Of a stretch of DNA of 64,000 nt, positions 55,595-63,725 are shown in pieces. The stretch covers positions 72,290 to 136,289 of the forward strand of contig CALGAP010000013.1 in assembly GCA_937958995.1 (NCBI GenBank). Direction: 5' to 3'. The notes under the pieces were generated by a model. It was not told where the DNA came from. It saw only the letters and a program-made list of their open reading frames with translations, and ran no database searches. Origin of the DNA: an uncultured Chitinophagaceae bacterium (lineage in GTDB: Bacteria > Bacteroidota > Bacteroidia > Chitinophagales > Chitinophagaceae). The first letter of the stretch is position 1; each line of letters opens with the position of its first letter. The translations under genes were made by a program, and so were the position numbers.

Positions 55595-55608
55595 TGGCAT
55601 GTGATTGA
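55595..55608 (+). promoter_or_regulatory. Sigma-54-like promoter C before permease 8
   Basis: TGGCATGTGATTGA, preceded by ATTC exactly as in promoter A (ATTCTGGCAC). It lies 52 bp after pair C and 78 bp before the ATG of permease 8. The -24 to -12 distance is one base shorter than canonical, identical to A. Confidence 0.6.
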
Positions 55609-55685
55609 GATTAACTGGTCGGTACTGATTGAACCCCTATCGGCGCAACAAAACCAATGGATCAACAGACCTTAAGGATTAAATC

Positions 55686-58124
55686 ATGTTCAACCATTTC
55701 ATTTCAATTACTTTCCGCAGCTTCTGGAGGCATAAAGCCTTCACGGCTATCAACATTGCCGGACTCGCAATCGGTATCAGTGCCTCGTTAGTAATTTACC
55801 TGATCGTACAATATGAGTTTAGCTATGAAAAATGTATGAAAGATGGTGACCGCACTTACCGTGTGGTCACCAATATGCATTTCCCGAACATGGATTTCAA
55901 GAATGGTGGCGTGCCGGGTGTGCTGGCAGGCACCATGCGCCGGGAAATGCCCGAAATTGAGTCTTCCACTCAATTCTGGATGGCCAATGAAACAAAAGTG
56001 ACCGTACCGGTAAATGGTGAAAACACCAAGACTTTCCCTAAACAAGATGAGATCATTTACGCCGATGAATACTATCCTTCTTTTATCGGTTACGAATGGC
56101 TGGCGGGCAACTCTTCTACTGCTTTGCAAGGCCCCAATAAAGTGGTGCTGACCGAAAGCAGGGCAAAATTGTATTTCCCGACGGCTGACCCTGCTTCAAT
56201 TGTCGGGCAGACTATCATTTACGACGATTCACTGCAGGCAAGCGTAACCGGGGTGGTAAAAGACCTGGATGCAGTGACTGGTTTTACCTTCAAGGAATTT
56301 CTTTCTATGCCCACTGTTGAAAGGTTGCTGAACGACAGACATGGTTTCCTGGAATGGGGTAATGTGAACTCTGCCTCGCAATTCTTTGTGCGACTGAAAG
56401 CGGGAACAGACGTCCATAAAGCCAACGCTACTTTAAAAGCTGTTCGCAAGAAACACGAAAAAGACGCCTATCTGGAAACCGATCATTATTTCCAGCAACT
56501 ATACGATGTGCATTTCAACGGCGACTATGGTGCCATAAATGGTGAACGCGGTCATAAACCCACATTATATGGTTTGCTGGCCGTGGCAGCTTTCCTGCTG
56601 GTATTGGGTTGTATTAATTTTATCAACCTCACCACCGCGCAGGCAACTCAGCGTGCAAAAGAGATAGGCATACGCAAGACCATCGGCTGCACCAAATGGC
56701 AATTGGTGAGGAAATTTATGGGAGAAACCCTTTTGCTCACCGTTATCGCTACCCTGGTTTCAATTGGCATTGCACCGTGGATACTGAAAGTATTTGAAGA
56801 TTTTATTCCGCAGGGATTGAAGTTTAACCTGGCTGCTCAGCCGCAGCTGATACTTTTCATCGTATTGCTGATCCTGGTGGTATCATGGCTGGCGGGTATA
56901 TATCCTGCCCTGGTACTCTCACGCTTCAGGCCCGTGCAGGTGCTGAAAAACAATATTTCTTCTTCATCACAAACACGCCGCGCTTACGTGCGCAAAACGC
57001 TTACTGTCGCCCAGTTCGTGATTGCCCAATTCTTCATCATTGCTACGTTGGTGGTAGGTAAGCAAATCCGCTTTGGATTGAACAAAGAAATGGGTTTTCG
57101 AAAAGATGCTATTGTAAATTTCAGTATACCCAATAACACGGCCAATCCTCATGTGCGCAAGATTACGCTCTATGAAAAATTGAAAGCGATTCCCGGCATC
57201 GAGCGCTTGAGCCTGGCGGGGCCTCCACCGGCTTCGCCTGGTATCAGTTCTACCACTATGAAACACGTGAGAGAAGGCAAGGAGATTGAGACCACCGTAG
57301 AAATTAAATACGCCGACACCAGTTATTTCCAGTTGTACGATATAAAATTCATCGCGGGCAGACCCCTGCAGCAAAGCGATACGATCCGCGAATACGTGGT
57401 GAACGAAAGTTATGCGCGCTTCCTGGGTTATCAGAACCCCGCCGACATAGTAGGCACTACAGTCTCCCGCGACAGGGGTGCTATGCCGGTGGTAGGCGTG
57501 ATCAAAGACATTCATACCAAATCAGTACACAGTGCTATCACGCCACTGGTTTATGCGAGCATGAAAGAAATGAACAGCAATTTTCATGTACTGCTCTCCC
57601 CTTCCGGCGAGAATACGGATGGATGGAAGAAAACCATTGCATCTATTGAAAAAGCTTATAAAGAAATTTTCCCGGAAGCAGAATTTGACTATAGCTTCTT
57701 CGACGAGACTATTGCGAAATTTTATAAGAAAGAACAACAGACTGCAGGCTTGCTGAACTGGTCGGCGGGACTGGCAATCTTTATCAGTTGTCTTGGTTTG
57801 CTGGGACTGGTCATATTTACCACCAACCAACGCACCAAGGAAATAGGCATCCGCAAAGTGCTGGGTGCTTCTGTGATGCAGATTGTTTCTTTATTGTCGA
57901 AAGATTTTATGAAGCTGGTAGCATTGGCCTTTGTGATTGCTGCGCCATTGGCCTGGTGGGCGATGAACGACTGGTTGCAGGATTTCGCATACCGTACCAA
58001 CATCTCGTGGTGGATCTTTGCCGTGAGCGGCGCCGCCATGCTACTGGCAGCATTGCTGACATTGAGTATTCGCACCATACGTTCCGCATCTGCCAACCCG
58101 GTGGGAAGCCTGCGAAACGAGTGA
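55686..58124 (+). CDS. Double-FtsX ABC permease 8 (divergent)
   Basis: 812 aa. Coupling segments KEIGIRKTIGC (divergent: Thr-Ile-Gly-Cys for the usual Val-x-Gly-Ala) and KEIGIRKVLGAS. The N-terminus (MFNHFISITFRSFWRHKAFT) and C-terminus (NPVGSLRNE) also differ from the other seven. It heads the third unit, followed 48 bp later by ATPase 2 and then the TolC-type gene, so these three may make a dedicated pump. The altered FtsX-1 coupling may fit the altered ATPase 2. Confidence 0.92.
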   Translation: MFNHFISITFRSFWRHKAFTAINIAGLAIGISASLVIYLIVQYEFSYEKCMKDGDRTYRVVTNMHFPNMDFKNGGVPGVLAGTMRREMPEIESSTQFWMANETKVTVPVNGENTKTFPKQDEIIYADEYYPSFIGYEWLAGNSSTALQGPNKVVLTESRAKLYFPTADPASIVGQTIIYDDSLQASVTGVVKDLDAVTGFTFKEFLSMPTVERLLNDRHGFLEWGNVNSASQFFVRLKAGTDVHKANATLKAVRKKHEKDAYLETDHYFQQLYDVHFNGDYGAINGERGHKPTLYGLLAVAAFLLVLGCINFINLTTAQATQRAKEIGIRKTIGCTKWQLVRKFMGETLLLTVIATLVSIGIAPWILKVFEDFIPQGLKFNLAAQPQLILFIVLLILVVSWLAGIYPALVLSRFRPVQVLKNNISSSSQTRRAYVRKTLTVAQFVIAQFFIIATLVVGKQIRFGLNKEMGFRKDAIVNFSIPNNTANPHVRKITLYEKLKAIPGIERLSLAGPPPASPGISSTTMKHVREGKEIETTVEIKYADTSYFQLYDIKFIAGRPLQQSDTIREYVVNESYARFLGYQNPADIVGTTVSRDRGAMPVVGVIKDIHTKSVHSAITPLVYASMKEMNSNFHVLLSPSGENTDGWKKTIASIEKAYKEIFPEAEFDYSFFDETIAKFYKKEQQTAGLLNWSAGLAIFISCLGLLGLVIFTTNQRTKEIGIRKVLGASVMQIVSLLSKDFMKLVALAFVIAAPLAWWAMNDWLQDFAYRTNISWWIFAVSGAAMLLAALLTLSIRTIRSASANPVGSLRNE

Positions 58125-58172
58125 TAAATTATAGGCGATAAAGCTCAAGTACTGAAACTTAAAAACATAAAG

Positions 58173-58835
58173 ATGTTAGAACTAAAGCACATTTCTAAAT
58201 GGTACAATGTAGGAGGCAAACCCACTTTTATTTTAAAAGACATCAACCTCAGCATTCAACCAGGAGAATTTGTTTCCATCATGGGTCCTTCGGGTTCAGG
58301 TAAGTCAACCCTGCTGCATATCATGGGCATGCTCGACGATGCCTCCGAAGGTGAATACTACTTCATGGAACAGGCCGTGCATACGCTGAAGGAAAAACAA
58401 CGCTCGCATTTGTACAAACAGCATATTGGATTTGTGTTCCAGGCCTATCATCTGATTGATGAACTGACAGTATATGAGAATATCGAAACACCGCTCATTT
58501 ACCAGAATATAAAAAGCAGCGAGAGAAAAGCTTTAGTGGCCGATATTCTCGACCGCTTCAATATAGTGGGAAAGAAAGATCTTTTCCCCACACAGCTATC
58601 GGGCGGACAGCAGCAACTGGTAGGTATTGCACGTGCCCTGATCGCGAAACCGCAATTGCTGCTGGCCGATGAACCTACCGGTAATCTCAATTCAAAGCAG
58701 GGCGAGGAAATCATGGAACTGTTTAAACAACTGAACGACGATGGCGTGACCATAGTGCAGGTAACGCACAGTGAAAAAAATGCGGCCTATGGTTCGCGCA
58801 TCATTAACCTGCTCGATGGAAGAATTGAACAATAA
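58173..58835 (+). CDS. ABC transporter ATPase (MacB/LolD type), copy 2, altered motifs
   Basis: 220 aa. Walker A GPSGSGKST (38-46), Q90, Walker B LLLADE (162-167) and H199 are kept. Two positions differ from copy 1: the signature reads LSGGQQQLV (Leu149 for the usual Arg) and the D-loop NLNS has Asn173 where Asp is nearly universal. D-loop changes alter communication between the two ATP sites in other ABC proteins, so this copy may hydrolyse slowly or act as the regulatory half of a heterodimer with copy 1. That is inference. Confidence 0.92.
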   Translation: MLELKHISKWYNVGGKPTFILKDINLSIQPGEFVSIMGPSGSGKSTLLHIMGMLDDASEGEYYFMEQAVHTLKEKQRSHLYKQHIGFVFQAYHLIDELTVYENIETPLIYQNIKSSERKALVADILDRFNIVGKKDLFPTQLSGGQQQLVGIARALIAKPQLLLADEPTGNLNSKQGEEIMELFKQLNDDGVTIVQVTHSEKNAAYGSRIINLLDGRIEQ

Positions 58836-58876
58836 CGATCACTTAATAAAATTTTTTCTCAATAAAAGTTTTCCTC

Positions 58877-60214
58877 ATGAAGTGCAGTAAAGTCTTGACA
58901 GTGGCGCTAGCATTATTTTCCGTATTCTCCGTGTCGGCGCAATCCGGCAACACGCTGTCTCTCAGAAGAGCAGTTGAAATAGGATTGTCGAGAAATATTG
59001 ATGTGAACCTGCGCAACCTGAACGTGGAGCGCGCCGGCGTACACCTGAGCCAGGCCAAAGGCAATATGATTCCCAGTGTTGGCGGCAGCATCAGTCATAA
59101 CCTGAACTCGGGCCGCAGCATCGACGTGTTTACCAACTCGTATGTGAACCAGGAATACACTTCTGCCGTTTACAACCTGAGCTCGGATGTGACCATCTTC
59201 AACGGTTTTCGTTTATGGAACCTTTTGCGCACCAGCCAGCTCGACTACGAAGCCAGCAAAATGGAATGGCAGGCGCAAAAAGACCAGCTCACGGTCGATA
59301 TTGTGCTCGCCTACCTGCAGATACTGAACGACCAGGACCAATACGAACTGGCGAAAGTGCAGACCGAACAAACGCAGAAGCAGGTAGATCGTCTTATTAT
59401 TATGCATGAGCAGGGCGCTATTACACCTTCCGACCTTACGGACCTGCAAGGACAACTGGCGCAGAACAAGGTGAATGAAATAAATGCGAAGAATGCATTG
59501 GTGACTTCCCGCCTGGCGCTGGCGCAGCTGCTCAATATCCCCTACGACAGCACGCTGCAGGTAGAGAGGCTGGCCCTCGACCAGTTTGATATGAACTATA
59601 ATGCTCATCCCGACAGCATTTATGCCGTTGCCATGCAGCAACTGGCCATGGCCAAGGCACCCACCCTGCGCAAAGAAGCCAATGAAAAATTCCTGAAAGC
59701 AACGCGAGGCAATTTATTACCCTCAGTGAGCCTGGGAGCCGGCATAGGCACCAACTTCTCCAGCACCGGCCGCGACGCCAACAACAATAAAATCGGCTAT
59801 TACGATCAGTTGAGAAATAACTATAACACGGGTGTAGGCTTTAGCGTATTGATACCTATACTTAGTAATTTTCAGCGAAAAAATAGTGTGCGGAATGCCA
59901 AAATAGATTTGCAGCAATCTGAGTTGCAGGAGCGAAGTACGCACATCCAACTGAGGCAGATCATAGAGCGCGATTATGTGAACCTGCTGACTGCCAAAGA
60001 GCGTTACGAAGCACTTGTAGAACAGGTGAATGCGCTGCAGCAATCATTCGCTGCCGCCGAAGCCAGGTTTAATGCGGGCGTTACCAACAGCATAGATTAC
60101 CTCACCGCACGCAACAATCTTGACCGCGCCAATATCAACCTGATACTGGCCCGTTACAACTACCTGATCAGAACAAAAATTCTCGACTTTTACCAGGGAA
60201 GGCAGATGTTTTAA
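58877..60214 (+). CDS. TolC-family outer-membrane efflux protein
   Basis: 445 aa. Signal peptide MKCSKVLTVALALFSVFSVS to about residue 22, then two OEP repeats: first LSLRRAVEIGLSRNIDVNLR with a barrel strand near GGSISHNLNSGRSI, second from about residue 240, with long helices (LQEQSTHIQ-like QSELQERSTHIQLRQIIERD) and the closing IDYLTARNNLDRANINLILA. Trimeric exit duct of tripartite pumps. The only TolC in the locus, in the third unit while the only adaptor is in the first, so the units must be expressed together for a complete pump. Confidence 0.92.
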   Translation: MKCSKVLTVALALFSVFSVSAQSGNTLSLRRAVEIGLSRNIDVNLRNLNVERAGVHLSQAKGNMIPSVGGSISHNLNSGRSIDVFTNSYVNQEYTSAVYNLSSDVTIFNGFRLWNLLRTSQLDYEASKMEWQAQKDQLTVDIVLAYLQILNDQDQYELAKVQTEQTQKQVDRLIIMHEQGAITPSDLTDLQGQLAQNKVNEINAKNALVTSRLALAQLLNIPYDSTLQVERLALDQFDMNYNAHPDSIYAVAMQQLAMAKAPTLRKEANEKFLKATRGNLLPSVSLGAGIGTNFSSTGRDANNNKIGYYDQLRNNYNTGVGFSVLIPILSNFQRKNSVRNAKIDLQQSELQERSTHIQLRQIIERDYVNLLTAKERYEALVEQVNALQQSFAAAEARFNAGVTNSIDYLTARNNLDRANINLILARYNYLIRTKILDFYQGRQMF

Positions 60215-60229
60215 TCCGCAGGAATTTTT

Positions 60230-60237
60230 TACATTCG
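60230..60237 (+). promoter_or_regulatory. Possible -7 box (TACATTCG) of tRNA-Gly
   Basis: One mismatch to TAnnTTTG, 8 bp before the first base of the tRNA. Suitable for a transcript beginning at or near the mature 5' end. It begins 15 bp after the TolC stop, so read-through is an alternative. Confidence 0.4.
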
Positions 60238-60245
60238 GGATATCA

Positions 60246-60318
60246 GCGGAAGTAGCTCAGCTGGTAGAGCAGCAGCTTCCCAAGCTGCGGGTCGCGGGTT
60301 CGAATCCCGTTTTCCGCT
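60246..60318 (+). tRNA. tRNA-Gly (anticodon CCC)
   Basis: Full cloverleaf: acceptor GCGGAAG with TTTCCGC (one G-T), D-stem GCTC/GAGC, anticodon stem GCAGC/GCTGC with loop TTCCCAA giving anticodon CCC (codon GGG), T-stem GCGGG/CCCGT around TTCGAAT, and discriminator T, as expected for bacterial glycine tRNA. CCA is not encoded. The tRNA lies alone between the export locus and miaB. Confidence 0.95.
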
Positions 60319-60352
60319 CTGGGATTTGTTAAACGCCTGCTTCGAAAGAATT

Positions 60353-60380
60353 GGTCCCACCGTTTGGTGGGACTTTTTTA
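60353..60380 (+). terminator. Rho-independent terminator after tRNA-Gly
   Basis: GTCCCACC (60354-60361), loop GTTT, GGTGGGAC (60366-60373), then six T. It ends tRNA transcription and any read-through from the TolC gene. Confidence 0.9.
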
Positions 60381-60478
60381 TTGTTGCTGCCGCGCCTTCT
60401 CCTTGCCGCACTCTTCCCCCTCGCCTGCAACCGAAACCCGCCCTCACTGCCACTCTGTCATTTATGCCCCCATTTTCC

Positions 60479-60486
60479 TATCTTTG
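60479..60486 (+). promoter_or_regulatory. Bacteroidota -7 box (TATCTTTG) of miaB
   Basis: An exact TAnnTTTG match ending 23 bp before the miaB ATG, after the tRNA terminator, so miaB starts a new unit. Confidence 0.5.
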
Positions 60487-60509
60487 GCGTCCAAATTTTG
60501 TGAAACGAG

Positions 60510-61940
60510 ATGCCTGAAAGTTTGATGCATATTAAGGAGTTGGATGAGAGTCGTCAGGGCGAGGCCTTTGCCCCCTTTACCAATGACCCCAATGAATACA
60601 GGAAGAAGTTCTATATAGAAAGTTATGGCTGCCAGATGAATTTCTCCGACAGCGAAATAGTGGCTTCCATACTCAATGAAAACGGTTATGGCGCCACCCG
60701 CAATTTTGAGGAAGCAGACCTTATACTGCTCAATACCTGCTCCATCCGGGAAAAGGCAGAGCAGACCGTACGCAAACGCCTCAACGACCTGCGCGTGGTG
60801 AAGAAGAACAATCCCGGCGCCCTCATCGGCGTGCTGGGCTGTATGGCCGAGCGACTGAAATCTAAACTGCTGGAAGAAGAAAAGCTGGTTGACCTGGTGG
60901 TAGGTCCCGATGCATACCGCACCCTGCCCGGACTGATCAACGAAGCGGAAGACGGGCAAAAGGCAGTGAACGTACTGCTGAGCCGCGAAGAGACCTATGC
61001 CGATATTTCTCCCGTACGGTTAAACAGCAATGGCGTAAGCGCTTTTGTAAGCATTATGCGCGGCTGCAACAATATGTGCTCATTCTGCGTGGTACCCTTC
61101 ACCCGTGGCCGCGAAAGAAGCCGCGATCCTTACTCCATCATCCGCGAGTGCACAGATTTGTTTGAGCAGGGTTATCGCGAGGTGACGCTGCTGGGCCAGA
61201 ATGTTGACAGCTATTACTGGATGCCGGAATCAGGCGAAGGCGAAGCAGTGACTTTTGCCAGGCTGCTGGAACTGGTAGCGCAGATCAACCCGCTGCTGCG
61301 CGTGCGTTTCTCCACTTCGCATCCGAAAGATATTACCGACGAAGTGCTTTACACCATGGCGAAATATGAAAACATCTGCCGCTATATTCATCTCCCGGTA
61401 CAAAGCGGCAGCAACAGGATACTGCAGCTGATGAATCGTACTTATACACGCGAATGGTATATCGCTAAGGTGAACCGTATACGCACCATTATGCCCGACT
61501 GCGGAATCAGCTCGGATATTATCGCAGGCTTCTGTACTGAGACTGAAGAAGATCACCAGGAAACCCTGTCGCTGATGGAACAATGCGCGTACGACTACAG
61601 CTATATGTTCTTCTACAGCGAGCGCCCGGGCACACTGGCCGCACGCCGCTATAAAGATGATGTACCCGATGAAGTGAAAAAAAGAAGGCTGGAAGAAATT
61701 GTGCAGTTGCAAAACAGGTTGAGCCTTGAAAACAACCGCAAAGACGTTGGTAAGACATTTAAAGTATTAATCGAAGGCGATAGCAGGCGTAGCTCCAATG
61801 ACTGGATGGGTCGTAACAGTCAGAACAAGGTGATAGTTTTTCCAAAAGAAAACCATGCGTTGAACAAAGGCGACTATGTAATGGTTACTGTGTATGACTG
61901 CACCGGCGCTACGCTGCTGGGTAAAATAACCAAGGAGTAA
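60510..61940 (+). CDS. miaB: tRNA-2-methylthio-N6-dimethylallyladenosine synthase MiaB
   Basis: 476 aa. A radical-SAM enzyme that adds the methylthio group to i6A37 of tRNAs reading U-starting codons. N-terminal UPF0004 domain with three Cys of the second [4Fe-4S] cluster (SYGCQMNFSDSE, NTCSIREKA, GVLGCMAER), radical-SAM motif GCNNMCSFC, the SAM-binding half and a C-terminal TRAM domain (about 400-476). About 40 extra N-terminal residues are normal in this phylum. Its stop overlaps the next ATG by one base, coupling it to a sigma-54 activator. Confidence 0.97.
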   Translation: MPESLMHIKELDESRQGEAFAPFTNDPNEYRKKFYIESYGCQMNFSDSEIVASILNENGYGATRNFEEADLILLNTCSIREKAEQTVRKRLNDLRVVKKNNPGALIGVLGCMAERLKSKLLEEEKLVDLVVGPDAYRTLPGLINEAEDGQKAVNVLLSREETYADISPVRLNSNGVSAFVSIMRGCNNMCSFCVVPFTRGRERSRDPYSIIRECTDLFEQGYREVTLLGQNVDSYYWMPESGEGEAVTFARLLELVAQINPLLRVRFSTSHPKDITDEVLYTMAKYENICRYIHLPVQSGSNRILQLMNRTYTREWYIAKVNRIRTIMPDCGISSDIIAGFCTETEEDHQETLSLMEQCAYDYSYMFFYSERPGTLAARRYKDDVPDEVKKRRLEEIVQLQNRLSLENNRKDVGKTFKVLIEGDSRRSSNDWMGRNSQNKVIVFPKENHALNKGDYVMVTVYDCTGATLLGKITKE

Positions 61941-63193
61941 TGATGGACTTACAAGCGATAAAAAACAGGTTCGGCATTATTGGCAACTCACCTGCCCTGA
62001 ACTATGCGTTGCAGGTGGCGATACAGGTTAGCAATACAGACCTTACCGTTTTAATCACCGGTGAAAGCGGTGTGGGTAAGGAAGCGTTCTCACTGATCAT
62101 TCACTCGCTCTCTGCGAGAAAACATAATCCCTTTATAGCCGTCAACTGCGGCGCCATTCCCGAAGGCACTATTGATTCAGAATTGTTTGGTCACGAAAAA
62201 GGCTCCTTCACCGGCGCTGTGGAGTCGCGCAAAGGATATTTCGAAACCGTAAACGGCGGCACCATTTTCCTGGATGAAATTGGTGAAATGCCGCTGGGTA
62301 CGCAGGCGCGACTGCTGCGCGTATTGGAGACCGGTGAATTTATTCGCGTAGGTTCTTCCAAAGTGCAGAAGACCGATGTGCGTGTGATTGCAGCTACCAA
62401 CAAAGAACTGCTGACGTATACGCAAAACGGAAAATTCCGCGAAGACCTGTATTATCGCCTCAGCACGGTGCCCATTCGCGTGCCGCCGCTGCGCGATCGG
62501 AAAGAAGATATTCCGTTATTGTTCCGCCGCTTCTGTGTGGATTTTGCGGAACGTTATAAGACCACTCCCATTCAACTGGACGACGAGGCCAAAGAAGTGT
62601 TAATTAACTATCCATGGCCGGGTAATGTTCGTGAATTGAAGAATATTGCGGAGCAGATGTCGGTGCTGGCGCAGGATAAACTGATCACTGCTGCTGAATT
62701 GCGCCGCTTCTTACCCGAGACCAATTATTCGCACTTACCGGTATTGGCTTCGCCGGTACAGGGAACAGCAAATGGTCATGATTTTGCGAATGAGCGTGAA
62801 ATATTGTACAAGCTCTTTTTCGATATGAAAAAAGACGTGACGGAACTGAAGAAAATGTTTTTCGACATTCTTCAGAGCCCCGGCACTGCAGTACAAAACC
62901 AGGCGCTGCTGAACGAATTGAAAGAACTGAAGGGTAAGGAACTGATGCAGCCTGCTTATGTGCAACCCGCTACGGTAAGCACCGCTCCGCCTGTTGTTAC
63001 TTACCATGATGGAGAGGATATTCATCAACACGAAGAAGTGGAAGAATCGCTCAACATTATGGATAAGGAAAAAGAGCTGATCATAAAGGCGCTGAAAAAA
63101 CATCGCGGTAAAAGAAAAGACGCAGCCCTGGATCTTGGCATCAGTGAAAGAACGCTTTACCGCAAGCTGAAAGAATACGATATCAAGGAGTAA
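61940..63193 (+). CDS. Sigma-54-interacting AAA+ activator without receiver domain
   Basis: 417 aa. It begins directly with the AAA+ domain: Walker A GESGVGKE (41-48), L1 loop GSFTGA (88-93; Ser for the usual Ala), Walker B TIFLDEIGE, R-finger region FREDLYYRL. A linker of about 110 residues (about 255-365) without recognised domain precedes the Fis-type HTH (RKDAALDLGISERTLYRKLK). With no receiver it is likely controlled by its own level or by a ligand of the linker. ATG overlaps the miaB stop (TAATG). The following LptE gene suggests envelope-related targets. Confidence 0.92.
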   Translation: MMDLQAIKNRFGIIGNSPALNYALQVAIQVSNTDLTVLITGESGVGKEAFSLIIHSLSARKHNPFIAVNCGAIPEGTIDSELFGHEKGSFTGAVESRKGYFETVNGGTIFLDEIGEMPLGTQARLLRVLETGEFIRVGSSKVQKTDVRVIAATNKELLTYTQNGKFREDLYYRLSTVPIRVPPLRDRKEDIPLLFRRFCVDFAERYKTTPIQLDDEAKEVLINYPWPGNVRELKNIAEQMSVLAQDKLITAAELRRFLPETNYSHLPVLASPVQGTANGHDFANEREILYKLFFDMKKDVTELKKMFFDILQSPGTAVQNQALLNELKELKGKELMQPAYVQPATVSTAPPVVTYHDGEDIHQHEEVEESLNIMDKEKELIIKALKKHRGKRKDAALDLGISERTLYRKLKEYDIKE

Positions 63194-63222
63194 TTTCGAA
63201 AATAAAAATCCGCCATCCGAAT

Positions 63223-63720
63223 ATGCGATTGAAAGTTTTTCTTCCTGGTATTTTACTGGCAGTAGTTGGCCTCTTCAGTGGCTGCTACTCATTTCGTGAC
63301 GTAAGCATTCCGCCGGAGGTAAAGACTATTCGCATTCAGTATATCGAAAACAGGGCGCCTTATGTGAACCCGCAGTTGGCGCCGCAGTATAACGACAGGC
63401 TGAAACAAAAGATCACCAATCAAACCAAGCTCACCGTAGTGCAAAATGACAATGCAGACTATGATTTGAGCGGCGCTATCACCAGTTACAATCTCACCAC
63501 TGCCGCTATCGCCAATCAGCAGGCAGTAAACAACCGTCTTACAGTATCCATCAAGCTTAAGTTGAGGGATAATAACAATAAGACAAAAGATATAGATGTT
63601 TCCCGTAACTTCGACTTTTCTGCAAACCTGACCCTTCAGCAGGCTGAGGCACAGCTGATTTCTGAAATTATCCGTAGTATGGTCGATGAAACATTCAACC
63701 GTATTTTTTCAAACTGGTAA
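63223..63720 (+). CDS. lptE: LptE-type lipopolysaccharide assembly lipoprotein
   Basis: 165 aa. Lipobox FSGC (Cys at about residue 21). The mature part has the beta-alpha-beta fold of the LptE family: FRDVSIPPEVKTIRIQYIEN, NRLTVSIKLKLRDN and the C-terminal ISEIIRSMVDETFNRIFSNW. LptE plugs the LptD barrel at the outer membrane during LPS insertion. It lies 29 bp after the sigma-54 activator and 5 bp before the next gene; this miaB-activator-lptE order is, to my knowledge, conserved in related genera. Confidence 0.85.
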   Translation: MRLKVFLPGILLAVVGLFSGCYSFRDVSIPPEVKTIRIQYIENRAPYVNPQLAPQYNDRLKQKITNQTKLTVVQNDNADYDLSGAITSYNLTTAAIANQQAVNNRLTVSIKLKLRDNNNKTKDIDVSRNFDFSANLTLQQAEAQLISEIIRSMVDETFNRIFSNW

Positions 63721-63725
63721 GCTTG

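Noticed and set aside
30933..60214. Genomic island, prophage or integrative element carrying the array
   Set aside because: No integrase, transposase, relaxase or att repeats; the tRNA-Gly at its right edge is complete and no duplicate of its 3' end is seen at the left edge.
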